From an uncultured Thermoleophilia bacterium (lineage in GTDB: Bacteria; Actinomycetota; Thermoleophilia; UBA2241): DNA of 37,360 nt. Below the pieces are notes generated by a model that saw nothing but the letters and a program-made list of their open reading frames with translations, did not search any database and was not told the origin of the DNA. The translations under genes were made by a program, and so were the position numbers. The stretch's first letter is position 1. The number at the start of each line of letters is the position of its first letter. Shown here one piece after another: positions 1 through 8,270 of the stretch. Location: positions 1 to 37,360 of the forward strand of contig CAIOZS010000140.1 in NCBI GenBank assembly GCA_903862845.1, written 5' to 3'.

Positions 1-1
1 C

Positions 2-1066
2 GACGTCTTCAAGGCGCCCATGTACGACGACGAAGGGCGCCTGATCGGGACGGTGGGCTGCGGCCGCGACGTGACGGAGGAGCGCCGCGTCGCCGAGCGA
101 CTGGCGGAGAACGAGGCGCGCCTGCGGGCCATCCTCGACGCTATGCCGGACATCCACTTTCGCCTGAGTCGGGACGGCACCTTTCTCGACGCCTATGCCG
201 CGGACTCGGCGCGCCTCCTCGTTTCCCGTGAGCGGACCGTCGGCGCCACTGCCACCGAGATCCTGCCGGCGGAAGTCGCCGAGCTCACGATGAACGCCAT
301 CGCGGCCGCCCTGGGGAGCGGCGCCACGGCGGCCTTCGAATATTCGTTGACGATCGAGGACGACAAGCGCCACTTCGAGGCCCGAGTGGTCCCCTGCGGC
401 GCCGACGAGGTGCTGGCGGTCGTGCGCGACGTCACCGACCTGCACCGCAGCCGGCGCGACCTCGCGGAGAGCGCTGGGCGCCTGCGCGCCACGCTGCACG
501 ACACCGTGAGAGCCATGGGCGCCATCGTCGATCTGCGCGACCCGTACACCGGCGGTCACGAGCGTCGCGTGGCGGCCCTGACGCAAGCCATCGCGGACGT
601 CATGGGTCTCGGTGAGGCGCGGCGGGAGGGTCTCGCGATCGCCGGCGAGGTTCACGACATCGGCAAGATCGGCGTGCCGGCGGAGATCCTCAGCAAGCCG
701 GGGCGGCTCACCAGCACGGAGCGGGCGCTGGTCGAAGAGCACGCGTCCCGGGGCTACGAGATCCTTGCCGGCATCGATTTCGCCTGCCCGGTCGCCGAGA
801 TCGTGCACCAGCACCACGAACGGCTTGACGGCTCGGGCTACCCGCGCGGGCTGGCCGGCGACGAGATCCTGCTCGAGGCGCGCATCCTCGCCGCCGCCGA
901 CGTGCTCGAGGCCATGGCTTCGCACCGTCCGTACCGCGCGGCGCTGGGAGTGGAGGCCGCCCTGGCCGAGCTGCGCGCCGGCGCCGGGACGCTCTACGAT
1001 GCGGACGTGGTCGCGGCCTGCGAGCGCGTGATCGCGACCGGCATGGTCGACCTCAGCGAGGACTGA
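2..1066 (+). CDS. PAS domain / HD-GYP cyclic-di-GMP phosphodiesterase-type protein (5' end outside window)
   Basis: The reading frame is open from the first bases of the window, and the first residues look like the tail of one PAS/PAC domain (a GRDVTEERR-type ending), so the true start lies upstream. A second PAS domain follows (roughly bases 120-450), then a short helical linker. The C-terminal part is an HD-GYP domain: the HD metal pair lies in HDIGKIG (about 650-675) and the family signature HHERLDGSGYP lies at about 812-845. HD-GYP proteins typically hydrolyse cyclic di-GMP; the PAS domains would sense a signal. The metal-binding His and Asp residues and the GYP motif are intact, so activity is plausible. 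It reads away from the start of the window; the next gene begins 66 bases later. The target pathway cannot be told from here. Confidence 0.9.
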   Translation, partial: DVFKAPMYDDEGRLIGTVGCGRDVTEERRVAERLAENEARLRAILDAMPDIHFRLSRDGTFLDAYAADSARLLVSRERTVGATATEILPAEVAELTMNAIAAALGSGATAAFEYSLTIEDDKRHFEARVVPCGADEVLAVVRDVTDLHRSRRDLAESAGRLRATLHDTVRAMGAIVDLRDPYTGGHERRVAALTQAIADVMGLGEARREGLAIAGEVHDIGKIGVPAEILSKPGRLTSTERALVEEHASRGYEILAGIDFACPVAEIVHQHHERLDGSGYPRGLAGDEILLEARILAAADVLEAMASHRPYRAALGVEAALAELRAGAGTLYDADVVAACERVIATGMVDLSED

Positions 1067-1132
1067 GCACCCAGCGACGTGGCGCGGCCGCCGCGTGGCC
1101 GCACGTTGGGCTCGCGGAACACAGGGGACGCC

Positions 1133-1423
1133 ATGAACATCACGGCCTCAGATACGGTGAGGGACCTCGTCCGCGAGCGCGGCGGGGCCCTGTACGTATG
1201 GACGTGCTCACACCGCTGCTGCTCCGGTCCGCTCACGCTCCTCGAGGCCGGAACCGAGAGACCGGCCGGCGCGGCATGGCGGTTCCGCCGCATCGACGCC
1301 GGAGGCTTCGAGCTCCTGCTCGATCTGGGCGGGCAGAGCCTGCCGGAGGAGCTCGTCCTCGAGCTGCGGGGCAGGCGCCGGCGGATCGCCGCCTTCTGGA
1401 ACGGGCAGGCCTGGGTGGGCTGA
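1133..1423 (+). CDS. Small Cys-Cys motif protein, copy 1 (uncharacterised, IscA/HesB-like in outline)
   Basis: A 96-residue protein that I do not recognise as a named family. The ATG at 1133 is preferred over an in-frame GTG at 1079 because the paralogue at 2405 starts at the same residue and an AGGGGA ribosome site lies just upstream. The N-terminus (ITASDTVRDLVRERGG) followed by a short strand and a CCSG motif resembles the outline of IscA/HesB-type proteins, but only two adjacent cysteines plus one extra (TCSHRCC) are present and the C-terminal CGC-type motif is missing. It ends in AAFWNGQAWVG. By hand count it shares about 68 of 96 residues with the copy at 2405. The conserved CC and H suggest metal or cluster binding, which is inference. 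It lacks the palindromic box found before copy 2. Confidence 0.75.
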   Translation: MNITASDTVRDLVRERGGALYVWTCSHRCCSGPLTLLEAGTERPAGAAWRFRRIDAGGFELLLDLGGQSLPEELVLELRGRRRRIAAFWNGQAWVG

Positions 1424-1460
1424 GAGAGATCCGCCTCGATGCGCCTGGGGCGAAGCCGCT

Positions 1461-2258
1461 TCAGGCGCGCCTTCTGGCTTTCCAGATCTCTTCGCACGGC
1501 CAGTGCTGCGACCACTTCGCGGTAGGGATGCCCTCGAAGCGGGTCGTCGCATCAGCGGCGGGACGCACCTCGATCAGATCCTCGATCTCGAAGCCGTTGG
1601 CGCGCAGCAGGCGGATCCAGTCGCCGTAGCCGAGGTGGAACTCGACCGAGGGCTCGCCGACCCACTCCACCCGGTAGAGGCCGAAGTAGTCGCGCACCAG
1701 GCGCTCGCCCGGCTGCGCGTCGGCGTCGTCTGGCGAGCACAGCATGGCGATGGTGCCGTTCGTGAGGAAGATCAGCCGGCCGCCCGGGCGCAGCACTCTG
1801 GCGGCCTCCGGCACCCACAGATGCGGGTCGGCCCAGAGACAGGCGCCGTACTCCGAGATCGCCAGGTCGAAGCTCTCGTCGGAGAACGGCAGGTGCTCGG
1901 CGCTGCCCTCGTGCAGTGGGAACTCCAGGCCGTGCTCCCGCTGCAGGCGGCGGGCGGTGGCAAGCTGATCTGCTGAGAGGTCGATGCCGACGCAGCGCGC
2001 GCCGCGGCGCGCGAGCCAGGCGGAGACGTAGGCCGTGCCGCAGCCGAGCTCGATGACGTCGAGACCGTCGAGCCGGGCCGGCAGCACGTGCAGCTCTGCC
2101 TCGGGCACCGCCCAGACTCCCCATGAGGGCTCCGCGGCGGCCCAGTCCCGGGCGCCGCTTTCCGCGAACTCGGCCGCCCAGTCGTTCCAGGCGTCGCGGT
2201 TGCGGCGGACGTGGTCCGCCTCGCGCCCTCGTCGCGCCTTCTCGTCGGGGCCTGTCAT
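1461..2258 (-). CDS. Class I SAM-dependent methyltransferase
   Basis: A 265-residue protein with a Rossmann-fold methyltransferase core. Motif I is VIELGCGTAYVSAWLA, followed by an acidic GIDLS strand for the SAM ribose, then EGSAEHLPFSDESFDLAISE and VLRPGGRLIF typical of Methyltransf_11 proteins. The C-terminal part carries an unusual acceptor-side region (YFGLYRVEW, GYGDWIRLLRANGFEIEDL) found in uncharacterised small-molecule methyltransferases. The start is put at the ATG at 2258, with a GAGG site about 11 bases upstream; a GTG at 2267 is also possible, and longer extensions run into the divergent control region. It lies between the two Cys-Cys protein genes on the opposite strand. The substrate is unknown. 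Confidence 0.85.
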   Translation of the reverse strand: MTGPDEKARRGREADHVRRNRDAWNDWAAEFAESGARDWAAAEPSWGVWAVPEAELHVLPARLDGLDVIELGCGTAYVSAWLARRGARCVGIDLSADQLATARRLQREHGLEFPLHEGSAEHLPFSDESFDLAISEYGACLWADPHLWVPEAARVLRPGGRLIFLTNGTIAMLCSPDDADAQPGERLVRDYFGLYRVEWVGEPSVEFHLGYGDWIRLLRANGFEIEDLIEVRPAADATTRFEGIPTAKWSQHWPCEEIWKARRRA

Positions 2259-2373
2259 CGCGCTCACCGCCTCGTCGTCGTCCCTTGCCCGGGTGCGTCC
2301 CGCAGAGCAGTCACGCCGCCAATGGTAGCAGCGGAGCGGCCGCCGCCGGGCGCATGAGACGCCTCGGACGCTC

Positions 2374-2400
2374 TTGCGACTCAGTCGCAGGTGCGCTATG
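2374..2400 (+). promoter_or_regulatory. Nur-box-like palindrome before the second Cys-Cys protein
   Basis: TTGCGA (2374-2379), a 5-base spacer, then TCGCAG (2385-2390) forms an imperfect palindrome followed by GTGCGCTATG. The same arrangement (TTGCGA, 5 bases, TTGCAG, GTGCGTTATG) lies at 15849-15875 in front of the Fur-family regulator gene; 21 of 27 positions agree by hand count. The Streptomyces Nur box, as I recall it, is tTGCaa-N5-ttGCAA, which both sites fit. The site is 14 bases upstream of the ATG at 2405 and about 115 bases from the divergent methyltransferase start, so it could act on either. Confidence 0.6.
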
Positions 2401-2404
2401 TGCC

Positions 2405-2695
2405 ATGAAGATCGCTGCGACAGACGCTGTCCAGGACCTGGTGCGCGAACAGGGCGAGCGCCTGTACGTGTGGGCGCGCGTCCACGGTTGCTGCACCGGG
2501 AAGCTCGCCTTGCTGGAGGCGGGCACCGCCGTGCCGGCCGGCGGCGCACGCCGCTTCCGCCGGATCGATGCCGGCGGCTTCGCGCTGTTCCTTGACATGG
2601 GCGGGCAGCCCCTGCCGGGCACGCTCGTGCTGGAGCTCAGGGGCCGGCGCGGGAAGATCGCCGCCTTCTGGAACGACCAGGCCTGGGTGGGATAG
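2405..2695 (+). CDS. Small Cys-Cys motif protein, copy 2 (probable metal-regulon member)
   Basis: A 96-residue paralogue of the protein at 1133, about 71 percent identical by hand count. The shared core is LYVW, HxCC[ST]G, LLEAG, RFRRIDAGGF, LxLDxGGQ, LVLELRGRR and IAAFWNxQAWVG. The start is the ATG at 2405: upstream in-frame sequence crosses the methyltransferase gene and loses all similarity. There is no strong Shine-Dalgarno site; instead a Nur-box-like palindrome sits 14 bases upstream. Compared with copy 1 it has lost the extra upstream cysteine, leaving the CC pair and the preceding His as the likely ligands. Function is unknown. The control site suggests regulation by the Fur-family protein at 15885 and thus a role linked to nickel; that is inference. 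Confidence 0.75.
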   Translation: MKIAATDAVQDLVREQGERLYVWARVHGCCTGKLALLEAGTAVPAGGARRFRRIDAGGFALFLDMGGQPLPGTLVLELRGRRGKIAAFWNDQAWVG

Positions 2696-2727
2696 GCCCG
2701 GCCAACGCGAACGCGCGGCGATTCTTG

Positions 2728-2788
2728 TTGTTTTGTGAGCGATTCATCACTAGTATCGACAGAAGTGAGCGAAAGCAGGTGCGCTCAC
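2728..2788 (+). promoter_or_regulatory. Promoter with lac-operator-like repeats, upstream of the deacetylase/GH114 gene
   Basis: A relatively AT-rich patch in a GC-rich genome. A possible -35 TTGTTT (2728-2733) and -10 TAGTAT (2751-2756) are 17 bases apart. Just past the expected start point lies a perfect inverted repeat, GTGAGCG (2765-2771), 10 bases, CGCTCAC (2782-2788). A further TGTGAGCG copy lies within the promoter spacer (2734-2741). The half-site is the same as in LacI-type operators. Its position over and just after the promoter fits repression. The regulator is not known; the only sugar-type regulator in the window is of the DeoR family. Confidence 0.55.
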
Positions 2789-2828
2789 ATCGTGTGTGTC
2801 GAGCACGTGGGCCGAGTCAAGGGGGGGC

Positions 2829-5800
2829 ATGGGTCGCAACCGTCGTCTTCTCGCGGTCGCGCTGGTCGCCGGTGGGTGGTGCGCGGTGGCCACGATGGGG
2901 GCCGCGAGCGTGGCTTCTCCGCGGGGTGCGGCCGCGCCCATCGCGAAGTCCCTGCGCGCCTCACCCGCGGCCTCGTTCGCGCCGTCGCCGCTGATCGAGG
3001 GCTTCGCCGCGCCGCGCCCCTCCCTCAGCATCAGCGGCGACAACGACCGCTTCGTGCGGGGCAAGGCCGACGTGGCCGTGAAGCGCGTCAGCTACGTCCC
3101 CGGCCTGCTCGGCGACTGCACGCGCGTCGACTTTTTCATACGCGGCGGCCTCTGGAAGAACGTCATGGTTGAGGTCGACAAGGGCGTGCCGCTCAACCTC
3201 AGCGGTCAGGACACCCTCAAGCTGACGATGAAGGGCGACTGGGCCGACACGGGCGACGCCCAGTCTGTGACGGTCGCCCTCACGATGCTCAACGGCGCCC
3301 TCTACTACCAGTCGCTCGCGGTCACCAGGGCCTGGAAGACCTACGGCATAGCGCTCGACCCGGCCGGCTCCGCGTGGGGCACGGACGGGCCCAACTGGGG
3401 CGCCCGCGACGTCTTCACGCTCGACAAGATCGCAACGATCACGCTGTTCGTGAGCCCGCCCAAGACCGGGGACTACAGCCTGTACCTCGACGACCTGGCG
3501 GTAACCGGCGGCCCCGTGCAGCGGTACATCGATGCGGACGCCCCCGTGCTCGAGAAGTTCACCTCGATCCCGTACGCGATCGGCCAAGCGGTCGACGACA
3601 TGGGCTGGCGCGACTGGGACAACCGTCGCGAGAGCGTGCGCGACTACCAGGTGCTGCTGAAAGAGAAGGCCTCCCTGGCCGACTACCAGACCGTGGTCGA
3701 CATCGGCAAGGCCGCCGGCACGCGTCTGACGACCGTGTGGATCATGCAGGACCTCGACAAGCATGACGCCGCCGCCAAGGCCCCGTATAGCACCCCCGTC
3801 GCGCAGTACGACATGACCGGCGACGGCACGCGCTGGCGCAACCGCATCACGCCGGACCAGCGCGGGATCATGGGCCTCGTCAAAGGCAACGCCGCGTTCA
3901 TGGAACTCGGCATGCACGGCGTCTCGCACGAGCACTTCAGCAACGGCATCGGGCAGCGCGCCGAGTACGCCCACATCGACGAGAGCAAGCCGGGGCGCGC
4001 CACCACTTGGGGCTGGGCCGACATGAACCTCAAGGCCCAGTGCTACCGCGAGCTGCTGCGCCAGTACTTCACGCCTCGGCAGCTCGACATGCCGGTCGCC
4101 GAAGTCCCGCCGGCGCACGCCTACTACTACAGCAAGACCAATCCGCACACCACGGGCGCGCTGCTGCACAAGTACGGCGTCAAGTACGTCAACGGCGGCC
4201 TCAACGTCTCGACGAACGTGCGCGCCGGCTACCTGATCGACCACGGCGTGCTCTTCATCAACCGCGCCTACGGCACCAACTGGGATTGGGTCGGCTCGAC
4301 GCCCTGGGAGGGCTACTGGAACGACTTCGACGCGCCGTACTACCCGTCGGACAAGTACGGCTGGGTCGAGGCGCACTTCCCCAACCTGTGGGGCGCGAAG
4401 CAGAAATGGGTCGACTATCTCCTCGGCATCAATGACAGCCAGAACCGCTTTCTGCCCAAGAGTTCGGCGCAGTGCTCGTGGCAGTACCTGTACCACAAGT
4501 TCGGCACGATCACGGAGTCCGCTGGCACCTACACGATCGACGTGAGCAAGGTCGACCCTGCCGCCTACCGGTACGACCTGCTGGGCAGCATGGTGCTGAA
4601 GACGTGGGTGGGCGACAGGGAGATCTCGGCGGTCGGCCTTACCAACGGCGCCGCCGTGCTCGGCTACTGGAAGGACACGTTCGGCTACGCCTACCTCGTG
4701 CTCGGCCAGAACGGCAACCCGCAGGGGCGCCTCGACCCGGCCGTCTACCAGATGAAGGTGACGTTCGGTGACCAGACGATGCCGAGCTACGTCGACCTGA
4801 ACGGCGCCACGTACAACGTGTTTGCCTTCGCCGCCGGGCCTCACGAGGCCTCGCTGAAGCTGCAGATGTACGGTCGGCAGACGGTCAGGGTTAAGCTCCC
4901 CTTCGCGCCGGCGTCGGTCGAGAGTGACCACCCCGGGCTTGAGATCCGGGACTGGAGCTACGCCGACGGGTTCCTGACCATGGACGTGCGCGGCGTCCGG
5001 CTCACCGGCGAGACCGGCACGATCACGATCAGCGACAAGGTGTCGGTGCAGCCCGCGTGGTCCGCGGTCGACGACTTCCTGTATCAGCTCCAGCATCTGG
5101 ACCTTGTCGCGGTGGGTAACAGCCGGTTCGACACGGTCATCACGGACTACGCCGAGAACGGGCGCGAGGCGACACGCTTCACGCCCGGGCAGATCGCTGC
5201 TCTGCAGCACAGCCCGGGCGGTCCCAAGCGCGTCCTCGCCTACATGAGCATCGGCGAGGCCGAGACCTATCGCTGGTACTGGCAGAAGGCTTGGGACGCA
5301 AACGGCGACGGCATGCCGGACAAAGGCGCGCCGTCCTGGCTGGGGCTGTCCAACCCCGACTGGCCGGACAACTACAAGGTGCGCTTCTGGGACCCGCGCT
5401 GGCAGCGCCTCATCTACGGCACGCCGGACAGCTACCTGGACAAGATCATCGCCGACGGTTACGACGGCGTGTACCTCGACATCATCGACGCCTACGAGTA
5501 CTGGGGTCCCGGCGGCGAAGGCAGGCCGGTGCGCAAGACGGCGGCGCAGGACATGGTCGATTTCGTCGACCGTCTGGTGAACTACGCCCGCGTGGTCAAA
5601 GGCAAGCCCGACTTCGCCGTCTTCCCGCAGAACGGCGCGGAGTTGGGCAGACATCCGGAGTACATGGACGTGGTCACCGGCATCGGTCAGGAGGACACCT
5701 GGTACAACGGCGACAGGGTAACACCGTGGACAGCCCAGAACGTACGGGCGCTCGAGCGCTTCCGGCGCGCCGGCAAGCTGGTGCTCTGCACCGACTACTG

Positions 5801-5921
5801 CCGGCGTCCTGCCCACATCGAGCGCTTCTACCGTAAGGCGCAGGCGAACGGCTTCGTGCCCTACGCCACGGTGCGCGATCTCGACAGGATGGTCGTGAAC
5901 CCCGGCCACGCCCCCGGGTGA
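2829..5921 (+). CDS. Secreted polysaccharide deacetylase-like / GH114 endo-alpha-1,4-polygalactosaminidase-like fusion
   Basis: A 1030-residue exported protein. The ATG at 2829 follows a run of G's (AAGGGGGGG) and starts a signal peptide of about 35 residues; an in-frame GTG at 2796 is less likely. Residues about 60-230 look like a beta-sandwich carbohydrate-binding module (ending in SLYLDDLAVTG). Residues about 240-480 look like a NodB-type deacetylase: Asp pair D256-D257 in AVDDMGW and the zinc motif H363-x3-H367 in HGVSHEHF. After a further beta-rich linker, residues about 750-1030 match GH114: SIGEAE with E810, FWDPRW, and GYDGVYLDIID with D884. GH114 enzymes cut alpha-1,4-linked galactosamine polymers. 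A hydrolase joined to a deacetylase is reminiscent of PelA, though domains and order differ. The next gene begins 35 bases downstream, so the product probably feeds the sugar genes that follow. Confidence 0.82.
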   Translation: MGRNRRLLAVALVAGGWCAVATMGAASVASPRGAAAPIAKSLRASPAASFAPSPLIEGFAAPRPSLSISGDNDRFVRGKADVAVKRVSYVPGLLGDCTRVDFFIRGGLWKNVMVEVDKGVPLNLSGQDTLKLTMKGDWADTGDAQSVTVALTMLNGALYYQSLAVTRAWKTYGIALDPAGSAWGTDGPNWGARDVFTLDKIATITLFVSPPKTGDYSLYLDDLAVTGGPVQRYIDADAPVLEKFTSIPYAIGQAVDDMGWRDWDNRRESVRDYQVLLKEKASLADYQTVVDIGKAAGTRLTTVWIMQDLDKHDAAAKAPYSTPVAQYDMTGDGTRWRNRITPDQRGIMGLVKGNAAFMELGMHGVSHEHFSNGIGQRAEYAHIDESKPGRATTWGWADMNLKAQCYRELLRQYFTPRQLDMPVAEVPPAHAYYYSKTNPHTTGALLHKYGVKYVNGGLNVSTNVRAGYLIDHGVLFINRAYGTNWDWVGSTPWEGYWNDFDAPYYPSDKYGWVEAHFPNLWGAKQKWVDYLLGINDSQNRFLPKSSAQCSWQYLYHKFGTITESAGTYTIDVSKVDPAAYRYDLLGSMVLKTWVGDREISAVGLTNGAAVLGYWKDTFGYAYLVLGQNGNPQGRLDPAVYQMKVTFGDQTMPSYVDLNGATYNVFAFAAGPHEASLKLQMYGRQTVRVKLPFAPASVESDHPGLEIRDWSYADGFLTMDVRGVRLTGETGTITISDKVSVQPAWSAVDDFLYQLQHLDLVAVGNSRFDTVITDYAENGREATRFTPGQIAALQHSPGGPKRVLAYMSIGEAETYRWYWQKAWDANGDGMPDKGAPSWLGLSNPDWPDNYKVRFWDPRWQRLIYGTPDSYLDKIIADGYDGVYLDIIDAYEYWGPGGEGRPVRKTAAQDMVDFVDRLVNYARVVKGKPDFAVFPQNGAELGRHPEYMDVVTGIGQEDTWYNGDRVTPWTAQNVRALERFRRAGKLVLCTDYCRRPAHIERFYRKAQANGFVPYATVRDLDRMVVNPGHAPG

Positions 5922-5956
5922 GCCGCGGCATTCGCAGCGAAAGGACGGCGACAGGC

Positions 5957-7249
5957 ATGACCAGGATCGCGTTCATCGGCGCCGGGAGCGTGGAGTTCAC
6001 GCGCAACCTGCTCGGCGACATATTCTCGTTCCCCGAGCTGGCGGACGCCGAGATCGTGTTGCACGACATCGACGGGGAGCGCCTGGCCACCGCCGAGGCC
6101 ATGGCGCGCTGGACCAGCGACACGCTCGGCGCCGGGGGCCGGATCAGCACGACCACGGACCGGCGTCGCGCCCTCGACGGCGCCGACTTCGCCGTCAACG
6201 TGATCCAGGTCGGCGGCCACGCCGCGACGCTCCTCGATTTCGAGATCCCGAAGAAGTACGGCCTGCGGCAGACGATCGCCGATACGTCGGGCGTGGGCGC
6301 CGTGTTCCGCGCCCTGCGCACCATCCCGGTGATGCTCGGCATCGCCGGCGACATGACCGAGCTGTGCCCCGGCGCCTGGATGCTCAACTACACCAATCCG
6401 ATGGCGATGAACTGCTGGGCCTGGTACGCGGGCTCGCGGCATCAGAACATCGTCGGGCTGTGTCATTCCATCCAGAACACGAGCCGGCAGGTGGCGGAGT
6501 ACGTCGGCGTGTCGCCGGAAGAGATCACCTTCCACGGCGCCGGCGTGAACCACATGAGCTGGGTGCTGCGCGTGGAGCACGACGGTCGGAGCCTCTACCC
6601 GGCGCTCGACGCGGCGATCGCGGCGGACCCTGAAGGGCTCGGCCGTCACGTCCGCGTGGAGGTCTACAAGCGCTTCGGCTACTTCCCCACCGAGTCGAGC
6701 GAGCACTTCGCCGAGTACGTGCCGTGGTTCATGCGCGACGACGGTGAGATCGAGCGCCTGCGCATCCCCGTGGATGAATACGTGCGGCGCAGTGAGGAGA
6801 ACCTCGAGCTGTACGCCGGGGAGAAGCGCATGCTGGCCGCCGGCGAGCCCTTCGAGATCGAGCTCAGCGGCGAGTACGCAGCGCTCATCATCCACTCCAT
6901 GGTCACCGGGGTGCCGCGTACCGTGTACGGCAACGTGCGCAACACCGGCCTCATCACCAACCTTCCGGAGGATGCCTGCGTGGAAGTACCGTGCCTGGTC
7001 GATCGGGCCGGGCTGCAGCCCACGCACGTGGGCGACCTCCCGGCCCAGTGCGCGGCGCTCGACCGCACGTTCCTCAACGTGGTCGAGCTCACCGTGCGCG
7101 CGGCGCTCGAAGGCGACCGCCGGCGCGTGCTTCAGGCTGTCACGCTGGACCCCAACGCCGCCGCGGTGCTCTCGCTGGCGCAGATGGAGGACCTGGTGGA
7201 CGAGATGCTGGCGGCCGAGCGCGAGCTGATGCCGGACGGATTGCGGTGA
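5957..7249 (+). CDS. Glycoside hydrolase family 4, alpha-galactosidase (MelA)-like
   Basis: A 430-residue NAD- and manganese-dependent glycosidase. The N-terminus (IAFIGAGSVEFTRNLLGDI) is the family's dinucleotide-binding motif. The metal cysteine lies in GLCHSIQ (C169) and the second ligand in GVNHMSW (H199); the CHS form is usual in alpha-galactosidases and related members, as against the CNxP form of 6-phospho-glycosidases. NYTNPMAM is also typical. The ATG at 5957 is chosen because MTRIAFIG begins the Rossmann strand and AAAGGACGG lies upstream; the GTG at 5918 would add 13 unsupported residues. GH4 enzymes are intracellular and work by transient oxidation at C3. Here it probably cleaves imported alpha-linked galactose- or galactosamine-type oligomers. 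The exact sugar is uncertain. Confidence 0.88.
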   Translation: MTRIAFIGAGSVEFTRNLLGDIFSFPELADAEIVLHDIDGERLATAEAMARWTSDTLGAGGRISTTTDRRRALDGADFAVNVIQVGGHAATLLDFEIPKKYGLRQTIADTSGVGAVFRALRTIPVMLGIAGDMTELCPGAWMLNYTNPMAMNCWAWYAGSRHQNIVGLCHSIQNTSRQVAEYVGVSPEEITFHGAGVNHMSWVLRVEHDGRSLYPALDAAIAADPEGLGRHVRVEVYKRFGYFPTESSEHFAEYVPWFMRDDGEIERLRIPVDEYVRRSEENLELYAGEKRMLAAGEPFEIELSGEYAALIIHSMVTGVPRTVYGNVRNTGLITNLPEDACVEVPCLVDRAGLQPTHVGDLPAQCAALDRTFLNVVELTVRAALEGDRRRVLQAVTLDPNAAAVLSLAQMEDLVDEMLAAERELMPDGLR

Positions 7250-7295
7250 AGGCGTCGCGCTCCACAGGATCGGGTGCTGCGGCGGGCCCGGCACG

Positions 7296-8270
7296 ATGAG
7301 CCCCGCCTTCGACCTGCTGGTGATCGGGGACGTCAACCCGGACGTCGTCCTCCACGGCGCCCCGGCCGCGCTCGCCTACGGACAGGCCGAGCAGCTCGTG
7401 GAGGGCGGCGCTTTGACCGTCGGCGGCTCGGCCGGCATCATGGCCTGCGCGGCGGCGCGGCTCGGGCTGCGGACCGCACTCGCCGGGGTGGTCGGCGACG
7501 ACGCCGGCGGCCGCTTCATGATCGACGAAGTGGCGCGGCGCGGGGTCGATGTCGGGGCCGTCGCGATCCGCGAGGATCTGGCGACCGGGCTCACAGTGGC
7601 GCTCGCGCGCGGGGACGACCGCGCCATCGTCACCTGCCCCGGCTGCATCGCCGTTCTGGAGGCCGGGATGATCGACCCCGCGCTCCTGGGCGCGGCGCGA
7701 CACGTGCACGCGAGCTCCTTCTTCTTGCAGCCGGGTCTGGCGCCGGGTCTGCGCGGCCTCTTCGAGGCCGCGCGCTCCGCCGGCGCCGCCACGTCGCTCG
7801 ATCTTAACTGGGATCCGTCAGAGCGGTGGGACGGCGGGCTGGCCGACGTGCTGCCCGCCGTCGACGTGCTGTTCGTCAACGCCGCCGAAGCGGCCGCCGT
7901 GAGCGGCGCCTCGGATCCGGCTGTGGCCGCCACCGTGCTGAGTGCGCGCGGCCCTCTGCCGGTGATCAAGCTCGGCGCCGCCGGCGCCCTGGCGCACGAC
8001 GGTTGCCGGCTGGTGCGCGTCTCCGCCCCGGCGGTGACGGTGGTGGACAGCGTCGGCGCGGGGGATACGTTCGACGCCGGGTATCTTCGCGGCCGGCTCC
8101 TGGGCTGGGACGTGAGCCGCAGTCTTGCGCTGGGCGTCGCCTGTGGCTCGCTCTCGGCGCAGGGCGCGGGCGGCGTCGACGCCCAGCCGACGCTCGAGGA
8201 GGCTCTGGCCCTCGTCGCGGGGCTGTTGCCTCGGCCCGGCTCCGAGGCCGAACCCGACTGCGCGCCATGA
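7296..8270 (+). CDS. PfkB-family sugar kinase
   Basis: A 324-residue kinase of the ribokinase/PfkB family. It has the N-terminal GDVNPDVVL segment, the glycine-rich GGSAGIMACAAARLG substrate-side motif, and the C-terminal signature DSVGAGDTFDAGY with the catalytic base at D257. It starts at the ATG at 7296, 46 bases after the GH4 gene, and its last bases overlap the next start (ATGA). PfkB enzymes phosphorylate sugars or sugar phosphates; the family includes tagatose-6-phosphate kinases, fructokinases and nucleoside kinases. In this setting it could phosphorylate galactosamine or galactose-like sugars at C6, or act on tagatose 6-phosphate. Sequence alone does not decide. Confidence 0.88.
   Translation: MSPAFDLLVIGDVNPDVVLHGAPAALAYGQAEQLVEGGALTVGGSAGIMACAAARLGLRTALAGVVGDDAGGRFMIDEVARRGVDVGAVAIREDLATGLTVALARGDDRAIVTCPGCIAVLEAGMIDPALLGAARHVHASSFFLQPGLAPGLRGLFEAARSAGAATSLDLNWDPSERWDGGLADVLPAVDVLFVNAAEAAAVSGASDPAVAATVLSARGPLPVIKLGAAGALAHDGCRLVRVSAPAVTVVDSVGAGDTFDAGYLRGRLLGWDVSRSLALGVACGSLSAQGAGGVDAQPTLEEALALVAGLLPRPGSEAEPDCAP

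Noticed and set aside
2961-5909. A 982-residue open frame on the minus strand opposite the deacetylase/GH114 gene
   Set aside because: It is a mirror of the codon pattern of the real gene in GC-rich DNA, has no family resemblance and no ribosome site.
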